From positions 1 to 47,664 of the forward strand of contig JABFQX010000014.1 in assembly GCA_013141505.1 (NCBI GenBank): a stretch of DNA of 47,664 bases, written 5' to 3'. The DNA comes from Methyloglobulus sp. (lineage in GTDB: Bacteria > Pseudomonadota > Gammaproteobacteria > Methylococcales > Methylomonadaceae). Shown here piece by piece: positions 16,951-24,427 of the stretch. The first letter of the stretch is position 1, and every line of letters begins with the position of its first letter. The position numbers were made by a program, and so were the translations under genes. Under the pieces are notes generated by a model. The model was given only the letters and a program-made list of their open reading frames with translations. It did no database searches and was not told where the DNA came from.

Positions 16951-19731
16951 TTAAAACCCAACACTCCAGGTAAAGTTAAGCGCGTAGTCGCGATCGAGCT
17001 GGTAGCCGTTGTAGTCGGTGTGGATGGGTTGCAGCCACTCGAACTTGAGGGTGTTGCCTTGGAGTGCGCCGCTGGGGATAGTAACGTTGATGCCAAGGCC
17101 GAGATCGACAAACTGGCCGCCGTAGTTGCCGGGGAAGTCAAAGGGGCCGATGTGTTGGGGGACGAAGGGCACCATTTGGTAGGTGTTGGTGTCGAGGACT
17201 GTCTGCTGGCTCGGGCGCAGCAAGCCGTGTATCCGGTCTTGCCATGTATACACGCCGCGCACCGTGGTGGCCAGCCAGTTCGTCCAGTGGTAGCCGCCCC
17301 AAACGCTACCTTGGAAGATGTCGCCGAGGCGATAGCCGGATTTGTTCTTGCCTTCCAGCCGAACCGTGGCGTTGGCTTGTGCGCCCCATAAGAAATTATC
17401 ATAGTCGCCGGTATAGGTTATCGCCGGTTTAAAATCCCAAGTGCCGCTGCCCAGTTGCATGCCGTAATGGATGCGTTGGTCGTCAACAGGCGTGGTTGCC
17501 GTTTTTCGCAATACAATATCGACATCGCCGGTCGGCGCGGTGCCGCCGATGCTAACCGTCAAATGATGGTTAGGATGGTCGAAGGCCTTAATCAAAGCAT
17601 AGGCACCAAAGTCGCCAATGCCACCCGTTTGGTGGGCGTGAATCGTGCTGTGTCCACCGTGTCCGGCACTATCGGTAAATTGGAAGTTTTCATTCGCTGT
17701 CATCTTCATTTCCATGTCCATCCACTGCGGCATCAGCATCAGGGTCAGCCAGTCGGCGGGGGCGTACATCAAGTCCAGCATGTGCATGCTCATCGCCATA
17801 AATTTGGGCGTGACGGCGCATTCCTTGTCGATGCAGCCGTTGGTGTTGACCGCATCCAATCCGACCGGTTGGCTGCCCAGCAGCATATCGCCCGACTGCT
17901 CGTTGCGCATAAAGCGGTAACCCGCCATGAAATCCCCGGCTTTGGGCAAAGTGTGGTCAAAAATCACGCCAGCGGGGGAATTGCTGTGATGATGGTGATT
18001 GCCATGCCCGTCATGGCTATCGCCCCTCGAATTCAATGCCCCTAGGTTAACCTTGAGCGCGGCATTCGCCACCCAGTAGTCGTAATCGGCAAACGCCTGT
18101 TCACCGCTCCCACCGATCTTCAAGCTACCTTGGTGGGTGTAGTACTCAAAGCCAGTTTCCAGGCTGACACCCTTACTGAATTGCTTGGCTACGGTCAGCC
18201 CGCCCGACAAGGTTCCGAAACCGGACAGGCGTTGGTCACTGGAGTAATGATTGGGTAAAGTATATGCATTTTGGTCTCCAACCACGACCCTAATTGCATC
18301 AGTAAAAATGCCGGTGGTGTAAAAATCAGCCGCAGACTGGGAGTAGTAGCGTACGCGTGGTGTAACAGTCCAACCTGCTCCCAAAGGCTGCACCCAGTCG
18401 GCATCGAAAGTGTGTGCCTGGATGCCCCAGTCGTCGTGGGCAAAGTGATAATTGAAATGCAAGGCGGCATCCAGTGGTTCTATAAAGTGGTCATAGCCAA
18501 AATGCCAGTTAAACTGGTTGCGTTCATTTGGACGCACCTCAAGAAACGCAATTGAATTAGGATTGGCCTCAAGTAGCTCAGTCCCAGGTACTGGCTGCAT
18601 TTCATAAACATAAACTAGCTTGTAGGGATTGGCAAGATAGCCGCTGCTTCGGGTATAAGTCATATCCAAGGAGGCCAGTGAGTTTTTGTCCAGTAATTGG
18701 GTTAACCCCAATTGTGCGCCCCAATCCTGACGATTGCCACGTAGAACTGCGCCGGTCTGTTGCAATTGACCGTATTGGTCTTTGACATAAGTAGTGTTGA
18801 TATAACCGGAGGGCGCTATCGGTGTTATAGGTATCTCTACATTGCCAACAATATTTCCGTTGTTGTCTAATATGTTCTTAAACGCCGTATTTTTGTAGAT
18901 ATCTGTGTTCATAAAAGACAGGGCATCCGGATCCAATGTGGCAAACGTGTCACTGTTGGTGTAGCTGACACCCCAGTTCAATGTGGTTTGTTTCTGGTTG
19001 AAATCAAAGCTTCCGCCCAAGTTGCCAAACCGCGATTCATAATCGTTCTCCACCGAAATGCCGCCCCCGACGGACATGGCCGCCTCGTCCCATTGATAAC
19101 TCAACTTGAAATCGCCTTGTTTACGGGTTTCCGGGGACGCATAAGACAAAACATGGGTCATCCGGTTGCTCTGCGTGCCGGGACTAAGCTCGTTAGTTAA
19201 ATTATTCAATAGTGGCCAATAAAAATTTCCTTTTTTATCTTGTAATAAAGAATGATCATTAACGCTAATGTTTGCATAAGGCGAGGCTCCCGTGACGGTA
19301 CCAATACGAAGCCCCGTTTCTGGTTTTTTTTGGTAGCGCGGAGCGTTTGCTGGGGCAACTGATGGTGCCGTACCAATAGGCGTTGCACCTGACCACGTAT
19401 CCTGGAGGTAGTTGAAGGCGAATTTGACGCGGTCGGTCAGGTTAACACGCGCCGAGCCGTGAATGCTATCTACCTCAATGGGGTTTAAATTTTGCGGAAG
19501 TTTGCCCACAACGGAGGATGTAAGGTAATTAGCATCATGATCTATCAAGCCATAAATATCCCGCTTGCCTTCCTGGTAGTGGCTGTATTGGAAATCCACG
19601 CTGTCTTCTTCGGCTGCGTAGGCGGTAGTTTGCAGTAAGCCGGGCAAGACCAAAGCCGCAGTGGTTAATGCCGATAATGATGTTTGGGTGCGGTTCAGTC
19701 GCTGTGTTTTTTTTTGGTTGTTGTCGGTCAT
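16951..19731 (-). CDS. exported double beta-barrel protein (DUF3570 domain fused to a second outer-membrane barrel)
   Basis: 926 residues with a signal peptide of about 39 residues ending TTAYAA. Residues about 45-560 match the DUF3570 pattern (VDFQYSHYQEGKRDIYG at the start, DRVKFAFNYLQDTWSGATP, LHFNYHFAHDDWGIQAHTF, VTPRVRYYSQSAADFYTTG). A His-rich linker at about 570-585 (DSHDGHGNHHHHSNSP) leads to a second barrel (about 600-926) that looks like the stand-alone porin-like family starting MAGYRFMRNEQSGDMLLGS, rich in Met and His (MAMSMHMLDLMYAP, MPQWMDMEMKMT, HGGHSTIHAH), ending in the outer-membrane signature Phe. Each half is normally a separate protein. It follows the two small secreted proteins on the same strand; GGGGAAG precedes the ATG. 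A metal-related surface role is inference. Confidence 0.82.
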   Translation of the reverse strand: MTDNNQKKTQRLNRTQTSLSALTTAALVLPGLLQTTAYAAEEDSVDFQYSHYQEGKRDIYGLIDHDANYLTSSVVGKLPQNLNPIEVDSIHGSARVNLTDRVKFAFNYLQDTWSGATPIGTAPSVAPANAPRYQKKPETGLRIGTVTGASPYANISVNDHSLLQDKKGNFYWPLLNNLTNELSPGTQSNRMTHVLSYASPETRKQGDFKLSYQWDEAAMSVGGGISVENDYESRFGNLGGSFDFNQKQTTLNWGVSYTNSDTFATLDPDALSFMNTDIYKNTAFKNILDNNGNIVGNVEIPITPIAPSGYINTTYVKDQYGQLQQTGAVLRGNRQDWGAQLGLTQLLDKNSLASLDMTYTRSSGYLANPYKLVYVYEMQPVPGTELLEANPNSIAFLEVRPNERNQFNWHFGYDHFIEPLDAALHFNYHFAHDDWGIQAHTFDADWVQPLGAGWTVTPRVRYYSQSAADFYTTGIFTDAIRVVVGDQNAYTLPNHYSSDQRLSGFGTLSGGLTVAKQFSKGVSLETGFEYYTHQGSLKIGGSGEQAFADYDYWVANAALKVNLGALNSRGDSHDGHGNHHHHSNSPAGVIFDHTLPKAGDFMAGYRFMRNEQSGDMLLGSQPVGLDAVNTNGCIDKECAVTPKFMAMSMHMLDLMYAPADWLTLMLMPQWMDMEMKMTANENFQFTDSAGHGGHSTIHAHQTGGIGDFGAYALIKAFDHPNHHLTVSIGGTAPTGDVDIVLRKTATTPVDDQRIHYGMQLGSGTWDFKPAITYTGDYDNFLWGAQANATVRLEGKNKSGYRLGDIFQGSVWGGYHWTNWLATTVRGVYTWQDRIHGLLRPSQQTVLDTNTYQMVPFVPQHIGPFDFPGNYGGQFVDLGLGINVTIPSGALQGNTLKFEWLQPIHTDYNGYQLDRDYALNFTWSVGF

Positions 19732-19804
19732 TTCTTCCCCTTAAATGATATTGCTTTATTGTCGGGCAATAATCTAAATTCTTGGTTTCGTAGTTGTAGA
19801 CTTC

Positions 19805-19853
19805 GGATTTTTCCATTTTCCCTTCGACAAGCTCAGGACGAACGGAAAAATCC
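19805..19853. repeat. REP-like element with 10-bp perfect arms
   Basis: GGATTTTTCC (19805-19814) pairs with GGAAAAATCC (19844-19853). The interior CCTTCGACAAGCTCAGGACG is the classic REP-type core and shares CCCTTCG...GCTCAGG with the repeat at 24371-24427. It lies in the spacer upstream of the barrel gene. Confidence 0.6.
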
Positions 19854-19879
19854 TTAACTAAATTGCAGTGAGTTACAAG

Positions 19880-19902
19880 GGTATGCATCGCGTACCTTTT
19901 TT
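19880..19902 (+). terminator. terminator-like hairpin, plus direction
   Basis: GGTATGC ATC GCGTACC (19880-19896, one G:T pair) is followed by six T (19897-19902). No plus-strand gene ends here, as the flanking genes are minus. It sits directly beside the 37-bp palindrome and could end an antisense or small RNA, or be part of a composite repeat. Confidence 0.4.
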
Positions 19903-19938
19903 CTAAGATTTGGTATGCGCCGCATACCAAATCTTAGA
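19902..19938. repeat. 37-bp perfect palindrome
   Basis: TCTAAGATTTGGTATGCG (19902-19919) is the exact reverse complement of CGCATACCAAATCTTAGA (19921-19938), with a single central base at 19920. No T-tract follows on either strand. In RNA the loop would open by a few bases. It lies between the histidine-start protein gene and the barrel gene, both minus, so it would sit inside their shared transcript if there is one. Confidence 0.75.
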
Positions 19939-19947
19939 GTCAACCCC

Positions 19948-19980
19948 AAAACCCGCCCTGGCATGAGCCAAGGCGGGTTT
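19948..19980 (-). terminator. strong hairpin after the 19998-20525 gene
   Basis: AAACCCGCC-TGGC (19948-19961) pairs with GCCA-GGCGGGTTT (19967-19980) with one mismatch and a 4-nt loop. Read on the minus strand it lies 17 nt after the stop and ends in GGGTTTTGGGG, a weak T-tract. It is a probable terminator or 3' stabiliser for the small secreted-protein operon. Confidence 0.6.
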
Positions 19981-19997
19981 AATGTTAAGCGTTGCGC

Positions 19998-20525
19998 TTA
20001 TTGGTTTTGGATGTAACCCACGAGTGAAGATTGCTGATGTGTTATATCGCCTTTAAACACTTCGCAATGATGATTCAGCGAATAGTCCTCTGTGCCTGCA
20101 ACAGCCGCATCCTTAGATACTGCAATGCAGTAATAATTATTTGGAGAGACTTGACTGACGCTGATATAGGTTCTGGTGCTCCATGCACCGCTGTCATTGC
20201 CGGTTGTTTGTCCCGCCGTCCAAGGCGCAGCTAGATTAGTGGGCGCCGCTGGCGATGCAAAAGCTGGGCAACTGGCCGCAACAGCGGTTGTACCGGTGGC
20301 TTTCGCTATTTGCACCTTTATCTTAGCCGCAGCATTGATAGTCGCTCCATCTTGTGCAGATACAGACCCAACAGTTATGCCTGGTTGGGCTGAACATTTA
20401 AACAGGATGACATCCCGTGCAGTAGTGGAAGTACCCAAAGTTCCCAATAAGTTGTTATGTGCATACACCGAACTTGATGCCACGGCAAGCAAAAGCGTTG
20501 CAATGTTGATGATTTTGAAAGACAT
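19998..20525 (-). CDS. small secreted protein whose predicted mature form starts with His (paralog of 20541-21203 product)
   Basis: 175 residues; a signal peptide ends SSSVYA, so SPase I cleavage would leave HNNLLGTLGTST at the N-terminus. The gene has a good ribosome-binding site (AGGAG, 8 nt) and starts 15 nt after the previous gene. It shares a pattern with that product: H near the start, G-(S/T)-x-T-x-x-x-D-(L/V) then C (DVILFKC), and near the end Y-x-I-x-V-x-K followed by a Y and HC (NYYCIAVSK, DYSLNHHC). Four cysteines in the mature part could form two disulfides. A free N-terminal His plus a later His is the arrangement of copper histidine-brace proteins, but I do not recognise the family. 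No function is asserted. Confidence 0.72.
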   Translation of the reverse strand: MSFKIINIATLLLAVASSSVYAHNNLLGTLGTSTTARDVILFKCSAQPGITVGSVSAQDGATINAAAKIKVQIAKATGTTAVAASCPAFASPAAPTNLAAPWTAGQTTGNDSGAWSTRTYISVSQVSPNNYYCIAVSKDAAVAGTEDYSLNHHCEVFKGDITHQQSSLVGYIQNQ

Positions 20526-20540
20526 TACTTTTTCTCCTAA

Positions 20541-21203
20541 TTACTGGTCAATTGAAAGATCGATATCTGCTTCATCTGAAGGGCCAAAGATATCGTTACC
20601 CAACAACTCAGGCGTTCTACCATTTGGTGTCACTTGTGCAGTTCCGGTTTCTTCGCCATCTGCATTTAAGCAGTGGAAAATAATGCCGTAGTTTTGCGCC
20701 AGGGGATGCAAGTTGGTTTTGTCTACCAAGATATTGTAGTCACCGTTGGCATTGCCAGCATCCGCTGCGGCATTAGGCGCACCAGTTTGCAATTGTGGTT
20801 GCAAAACCGCAAAGCCAGAAGTAGGGGTTGAACCAACAGCGGCCTCACAAGTGCCTTCCGCAGTCTCAGAGCCGGTATCGATTTGATCGCCAGTTCTAAA
20901 GGACATATCAGACACGATAGGCGACGGTGCGTAGCCTTCCCGTGAAATTTGCACCCGTACGCCAAAGTGCTTGTCTTTAACACTTTGTTTTTGTACGGCG
21001 GCTTCGATGCGGTCGGCATCGCCATTGACACCATCGTTAAAGCATTGCACCCGGTACAGATCATGGGTATTGGTGGCACTGCCCAATTGCAAGGGTTGTG
21101 CGCCAGCTGAGTTGAAGCAATGCGCGGATGCCGCGCCGGAAAATCCTGCTGCAAGCAACAATACTGAAGAGGCCAAAGCGGTTTTTTTGAAAATTATACT
21201 CAT
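20541..21203 (-). CDS. small secreted protein whose predicted mature form starts with His-Cys
   Basis: 220 residues with a textbook signal peptide (KKTALASSVLLLAAGFSGAASA); cleavage after ASA leaves HCFNSAGAQPLQLG. AGGAG precedes the ATG. The mature protein has paired cysteine signals (HCFNS with YRVQC; GTCEAAV; IIFHC), an acidic C-terminus (DEADIDLSIDQ), and no membrane segment. Similarity to the next gene product is visible in THDLYRVQC versus RDVILFKC and in YNILVDK...NYGIIFHC versus YCIAVSK...DYSLNHHC, so the two are probably diverged duplicates. The operon is followed by the DUF3570 fusion. The family is not recognised; periplasmic or extracellular metal or ligand binding is a guess. Confidence 0.72.
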   Translation of the reverse strand: MSIIFKKTALASSVLLLAAGFSGAASAHCFNSAGAQPLQLGSATNTHDLYRVQCFNDGVNGDADRIEAAVQKQSVKDKHFGVRVQISREGYAPSPIVSDMSFRTGDQIDTGSETAEGTCEAAVGSTPTSGFAVLQPQLQTGAPNAAADAGNANGDYNILVDKTNLHPLAQNYGIIFHCLNADGEETGTAQVTPNGRTPELLGNDIFGPSDEADIDLSIDQ

Positions 21204-21294
21204 GTTAGAATCTCCTGGGCTTGTTAAGCCTGGTTAGTTAAATAAGAAGTGCCTAGCACTGTGTCCTTTATGCAGTGTGTCGGCGTGGTTACAA

Positions 21295-21435
21295 GCAGGT
21301 GAAATGGGGTTGTGTGTAGTTTCACCTGCCCGTGTTGCCAAGGTTTTTTGTGGAAAGCCTTGGCGAAGCGAGTTCCTTTCCGCTTGTTCGGTATGCCTGT
21401 ACGCTTGCCAGTTGTGTGCTGGCGTACAGGGTTTT
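21295..21435 (+). ncRNA. three tandem hairpins ending in a T-run; possible plus-strand small RNA or mRNA structure
   Basis: In the 269-bp spacer between the HEAT gene and the small secreted-protein gene: GCAGGTGAAA/TTTCACCTGC (21295-21304/21320-21329), GCCAAGG/CCTTGGC (21337-21343/21358-21364), and CCTGTACGC/GCGTACAGG (21396-21404/21422-21430, with inner GCCAG/CTGGC) followed by GTTTTTATG. All arms are perfect. The last hairpin plus T-run looks like an intrinsic terminator on the plus strand, where no protein gene exists, so a small RNA antisense to the gene spacer is possible. No promoter could be assigned. Confidence 0.35.
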
Positions 21436-21472
21436 TATGTCTATCCGGGTAGTTATTGCTCTGTTCATAGGG

Positions 21473-22348
21473 TTATTCGGTTTCATTGCCAACCAACGCA
21501 TCAGCTTGGTTGCTTAATAGCTTGACTGCAGTTGCTTCATCAAGTGTGCCCGTCTGCTGGAGTGCGGCGATGTGTCTAATGGTTTCAGTATTTGGTATGT
21601 TGTCTGCATCATCCAGGCGATTTAATTTGGCATGGGCGAGTTCATCCAGTAAATCTTCTTCGCCACGCTGGGTTATCGCCGCTGCGGCTTGTGCCCTGAC
21701 GTTGGCATCTTCATCGCGTAAAGCTAAACGTAGGCTCTCTTTGACTTCGGGGTCATCTTTGGTACCGGATAAGCCCAGGTTGTAAATGGCTGAGGCACGT
21801 TGTTGGGCATCTTTAGCGCCAGCGTCTTTTAAGGTGGCTTGAAGTCGTATCCTGTTTTGGTCAGAAATGTTGGTTTGTTCTGGTGTTGGTGTAGTGGTGC
21901 CGATAGCGGTATCCGAAGCACTGGTAGTTTTAATAGGGCTATTCGTGGGCAATAACCAAAGTTCGGTAAGTTGATGGCTGTGCTTTGCTGCTATCGCTTT
22001 GGCAGTTTTATTGGACAGCCTCGCCGCCAGATCAACCTGCGAACCTAGTAGACATTCCACCAATATTTTTACACTTTCAGCGACACAAATGGTTGTAATG
22101 GGCTGTGTAGGTAAGGTTGAGTGATGAATCCGTACCCCAGTTTTACTGGCGATTGTTTGAAGGATTTGTGCTAAGGTTGCTTGATGGGTTTCCAGACGGA
22201 TAGCGTTAGGCGTTTGTTTAGCTTGCGTTAGCCATATGCTGGGGGGCTGGCCGCTAAGTGGGGCATGACGCAATTGTTCCGCGCTGATGGATATAACAGG
22301 TACGCACAGCAACAGGAAAGCAAAACATAACGCCTGAAAAGCACTCAT
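21473..22348 (-). CDS. exported HEAT-repeat protein with secretin/STN-like N-terminal domain
   Basis: 291 residues. A signal peptide ends about SISA (residue 23). Residues about 45-135 resemble the short N-terminal domain seen in secretins and TonB-type receptors (IRLETHQATLAQILQTIASK, a run with two strands and a helix, then ICVAESVKILVECLLG). A Thr/Ser-rich linker precedes HEAT-type helices at about 175-285 (RASAIYNLGLSGTKDDPEVK, LRLALRDEDANVRAQAAAAI). HEAT repeats bind proteins or ligands; the target is unknown. It lies in the exported-protein block, minus strand, 269 nt before the paired small secreted proteins. Confidence 0.72.
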   Translation of the reverse strand: MSAFQALCFAFLLLCVPVISISAEQLRHAPLSGQPPSIWLTQAKQTPNAIRLETHQATLAQILQTIASKTGVRIHHSTLPTQPITTICVAESVKILVECLLGSQVDLAARLSNKTAKAIAAKHSHQLTELWLLPTNSPIKTTSASDTAIGTTTPTPEQTNISDQNRIRLQATLKDAGAKDAQQRASAIYNLGLSGTKDDPEVKESLRLALRDEDANVRAQAAAAITQRGEEDLLDELAHAKLNRLDDADNIPNTETIRHIAALQQTGTLDEATAVKLLSNQADALVGNETE

Positions 22349-22568
22349 TATTGATAGCCTTAGTCAGTTATTAGTGGCAGTCAAAAACTAAACCTTTGTC
22401 AGGTTTATTTACTGATGGGTAAAGGATTTTTTGCTCACCATTAACAACGCTATCTTTCACGACAAGCATCGGGAGCCATGTTGTAACGGGATATTTGAAT
22501 GTGTTAACCATAAAGCTATTCTATTATTTACGTGGCTCATAAAAACTTTTCAACCTAGCGGCTTCAAA

Positions 22569-22606
22569 AAGTGCGAACCATAGAAAAAACTATGGACTAG
22601 GCACTT
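22569..22606. promoter_or_regulatory. stem-loop with two helical steps
   Basis: AAGTGC (22569-22574) pairs with GCACTT (22601-22606), and inside CCATAG (22578-22583) pairs with CTATGG (22590-22595) around AAAAAA. On the minus strand it would lie 221 nt or more ahead of the HEAT gene start. The function is unknown; no riboswitch consensus was recognised. Confidence 0.4.
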
Positions 22607-22869
22607 GGTAAATGTCACCTTCGCTATGGTTGATTTGGATGAACGAGAGCTTTCGTTTTAAATAAACGCAATAAATATGCCAATAAATGCGGTTGTTTTT
22701 TGGAGTGGTTTATTTGGTGGGAGACCCTCTGGTTGGCTATATAAATATATTAATGTGTTGATAGACAACGTATTTAATGATTTTTTCAGCTTATATTAGG
22801 CTTATATTGATAATGTTAAAATTTAAGGCAATGTGGGGTTTTTGGGGTTAAAAACGTGGTGGGTTTTAA

Positions 22870-22999
22870 AACTGGGTGATATGCCCCACTTTTCTGAATT
22901 GTTTGTGTCCCTGAAATCCAGATACAGTGGCGCTTCAGAAAGAGGGTGGGGGATATGACCCAGTTTTATGAAAAAAGTGGGGCATATCACCCACTTTTT
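22870..22999. repeat. three copies of a 22-bp near-palindrome (GGGnnATATnnCCC core)
   Basis: Copy 1 (22872-22893) reads CTGGGTGATATGCCCCACTT; copy 2 (22946-22967) and copy 3 (22977-22999) are inverted relative to it and read GTGGGGGATATGACCCAGTT and GTGGGGCATATCACCCACTT. Copies 1 and 3 share a 15-bp exact inverted core; copy 2 differs at two symmetrical positions. Flanks TTTTCTGAA (22890-22898) and TTCAGAAAG (22934-22942) also mirror each other. It could be operator sites or the ends of a small mobile element. Confidence 0.65.
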
Positions 23000-23035
23000 C
23001 GAAGGGAACTTTTTGTGTGCAACGAGCTAGTTTGT

Positions 23036-24331
23036 TTATTCCACTAACTTTACCTTAACCAAACCCAACTTTTTACTCTGCTCATCATTCCAACCGATGA
23101 TAATGCCATTATTGGTTTTTACCATACGTGGCCCAGGCCATTTGTATGTGCCGTCATTAGTTAGCCTATGCACCGTAGTGCGATGCTCGATCCGGCCATC
23201 GGCATACACTCTTGCCAATTTGATTGCGCTACCCTTGGTATCGATGCCTGTCCAAACCAGTAATGCCGACTGTGGGCTTTCCAGGGCGATGCCGCTAACG
23301 CCGGTCGCATTATCCAATTCAACATCAATCGGGACTGCGAAGTGGTCGCTGTTATCTTGAGAAAATGCGGTGCGGACGATTAGCCTATTGTGTATCAGTG
23401 TCGTCCAAGCAACTGCTACGGTATTTTGCAGTACGGCTACAACGGGGCCGCTAGACGGACAGCCATCGAATTCCCAGTGGTCGTTATGAATAATATGGGG
23501 AGTGTTGAGCCTATCTTGACCTATCCGCATAATTGCCGGGTCTCGAATATTGACAGGCAGAAGGCCACGATATGCCAAAAAGCCATCTTCTGCGTGGATA
23601 GCCAGGGCAGGTGGGCAGCAGCCGCAAAATTCCTTAACAGCGGGCATGCTTTTGACTTGACTATTGTCTGCGGAAATTAGGGCAACAGTCAGGGATGAAG
23701 CGGGTTCGCTATGGGTTATTTCTTTTGGGCTACCGGGCGAGTTTGGCTGAGTAACTGGCATATCTATCCAGGCCGTAAGCAGAGATCCATTTGCAAATGC
23801 TGCCAGGGCTGGAAGCGTTTTACCCGACGTTTGTTTTTCCTGATTGACCTTAAGTGGTGTGTTCCAGCGATTATTGGAACTGTCGGTTGTCGATGTGTAA
23901 ATTCCTTGCACTTCGCCGCCTGCTTGGTAAGGTTTGGACGCCATCCACATCGCCGCTAAGTGGTCATTACCGATAGGTGCGAATTCGGCATCCACTATGT
24001 TAGGCATCGTGCTTACCGTAATAGGGGGTGACCAGCTATCATTTTCCCATGCTGAAATCTGGAGATTGCCTTTCGTACCAGGCAGATTTTCCCACCAGGC
24101 CACCATTACCTTGCCATCAGGAAATGCAACCAACCTTTGTTCAGTAGCGGTATTGGGAACGGGGCTAATGATTGGGGCGGAAATAAACGGGGCTTGTGAA
24201 TCTATCCTTAATGTCTGGGTGGTATATTCTGCACAGCCATTTGCGAAAAGCGTAAGCGCTGTCAACAACGCGGTTTTCAATAGGCGTGAAATTGAATTTA
24301 ATACGTAGATTATATGGTATTTATTGATCAT
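23036..24331 (-). CDS. BNR/sialidase-like exported (probable lipo-)protein with CGCC and DGCP motifs
   Basis: 431 residues from MINKYHIIYVL. A hydrophobic leader (SRLLKTALLTALTLFANGC) ends at a Cys in ANGC, an imperfect lipobox. The rest is a beta-propeller of BNR type (VMVAWWENLPGTKGNLQISAW, SLLTAWIDMP, VAVAWTTLIHNRLIVRTAF) with the conserved set EFCGCCPPALAI, FLAYRG, IRDPAIMR and FDGCPSSGPVVA. This CxCC - AYR - RD - CP pattern is typical of a family annotated exo-alpha-sialidase that is found in some copper-related loci with Sco-like proteins; sialidase activity is unlikely. First gene (in transcription order) of the exported block. Confidence 0.75.
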   Translation of the reverse strand: MINKYHIIYVLNSISRLLKTALLTALTLFANGCAEYTTQTLRIDSQAPFISAPIISPVPNTATEQRLVAFPDGKVMVAWWENLPGTKGNLQISAWENDSWSPPITVSTMPNIVDAEFAPIGNDHLAAMWMASKPYQAGGEVQGIYTSTTDSSNNRWNTPLKVNQEKQTSGKTLPALAAFANGSLLTAWIDMPVTQPNSPGSPKEITHSEPASSLTVALISADNSQVKSMPAVKEFCGCCPPALAIHAEDGFLAYRGLLPVNIRDPAIMRIGQDRLNTPHIIHNDHWEFDGCPSSGPVVAVLQNTVAVAWTTLIHNRLIVRTAFSQDNSDHFAVPIDVELDNATGVSGIALESPQSALLVWTGIDTKGSAIKLARVYADGRIEHRTTVHRLTNDGTYKWPGPRMVKTNNGIIIGWNDEQSKKLGLVKVKLVE

Positions 24332-24370
24332 ATTGATCCGGCCTTTTAAAGTTTGAAATCGGTATTTCAC

Positions 24371-24427
24371 CCCTTCGGCTCCGCTCAGGGAATGCTACGG
24401 TTTCGTTCCCTGAGCGGAGCCGAAGGG
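24371..24427. repeat. REP-like element, 22-bp perfect arms
   Basis: The arm at 24371-24392 (CCCTTCGGCTCCGCTCAGGG plus AA) is the exact reverse complement of 24406-24427, with a 13-nt loop. The core matches the CCCTTCG...GCTCAGG type also present at 19805-19853. It overlaps the region just upstream of the BNR protein start. Confidence 0.75.

Larger units (their letters stand above)
22349..23035. other. 687-bp intergenic region with hairpin and triple motif
   Basis: No gene is seen. It contains an extended hairpin (22569-22606) and three copies of a GGG-ATAT-CCC motif (22872-22999). The rest is AT-rich with no clear promoter. It lies between the BNR lipoprotein gene and the HEAT gene, both minus. 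Confidence 0.6.

Noticed and set aside
16947-17402. Long antisense and alternative-frame ORFs along the double-barrel gene
   Set aside because: Typical shadow ORFs of a GC-richer gene; the real frame has signal peptide, family motifs and ribosome-binding site.
22560-22620. Possible c-di-GMP or other riboswitch before the HEAT gene
   Set aside because: The hairpin lacks the conserved GEMM core and is more than 200 nt from the start codon.
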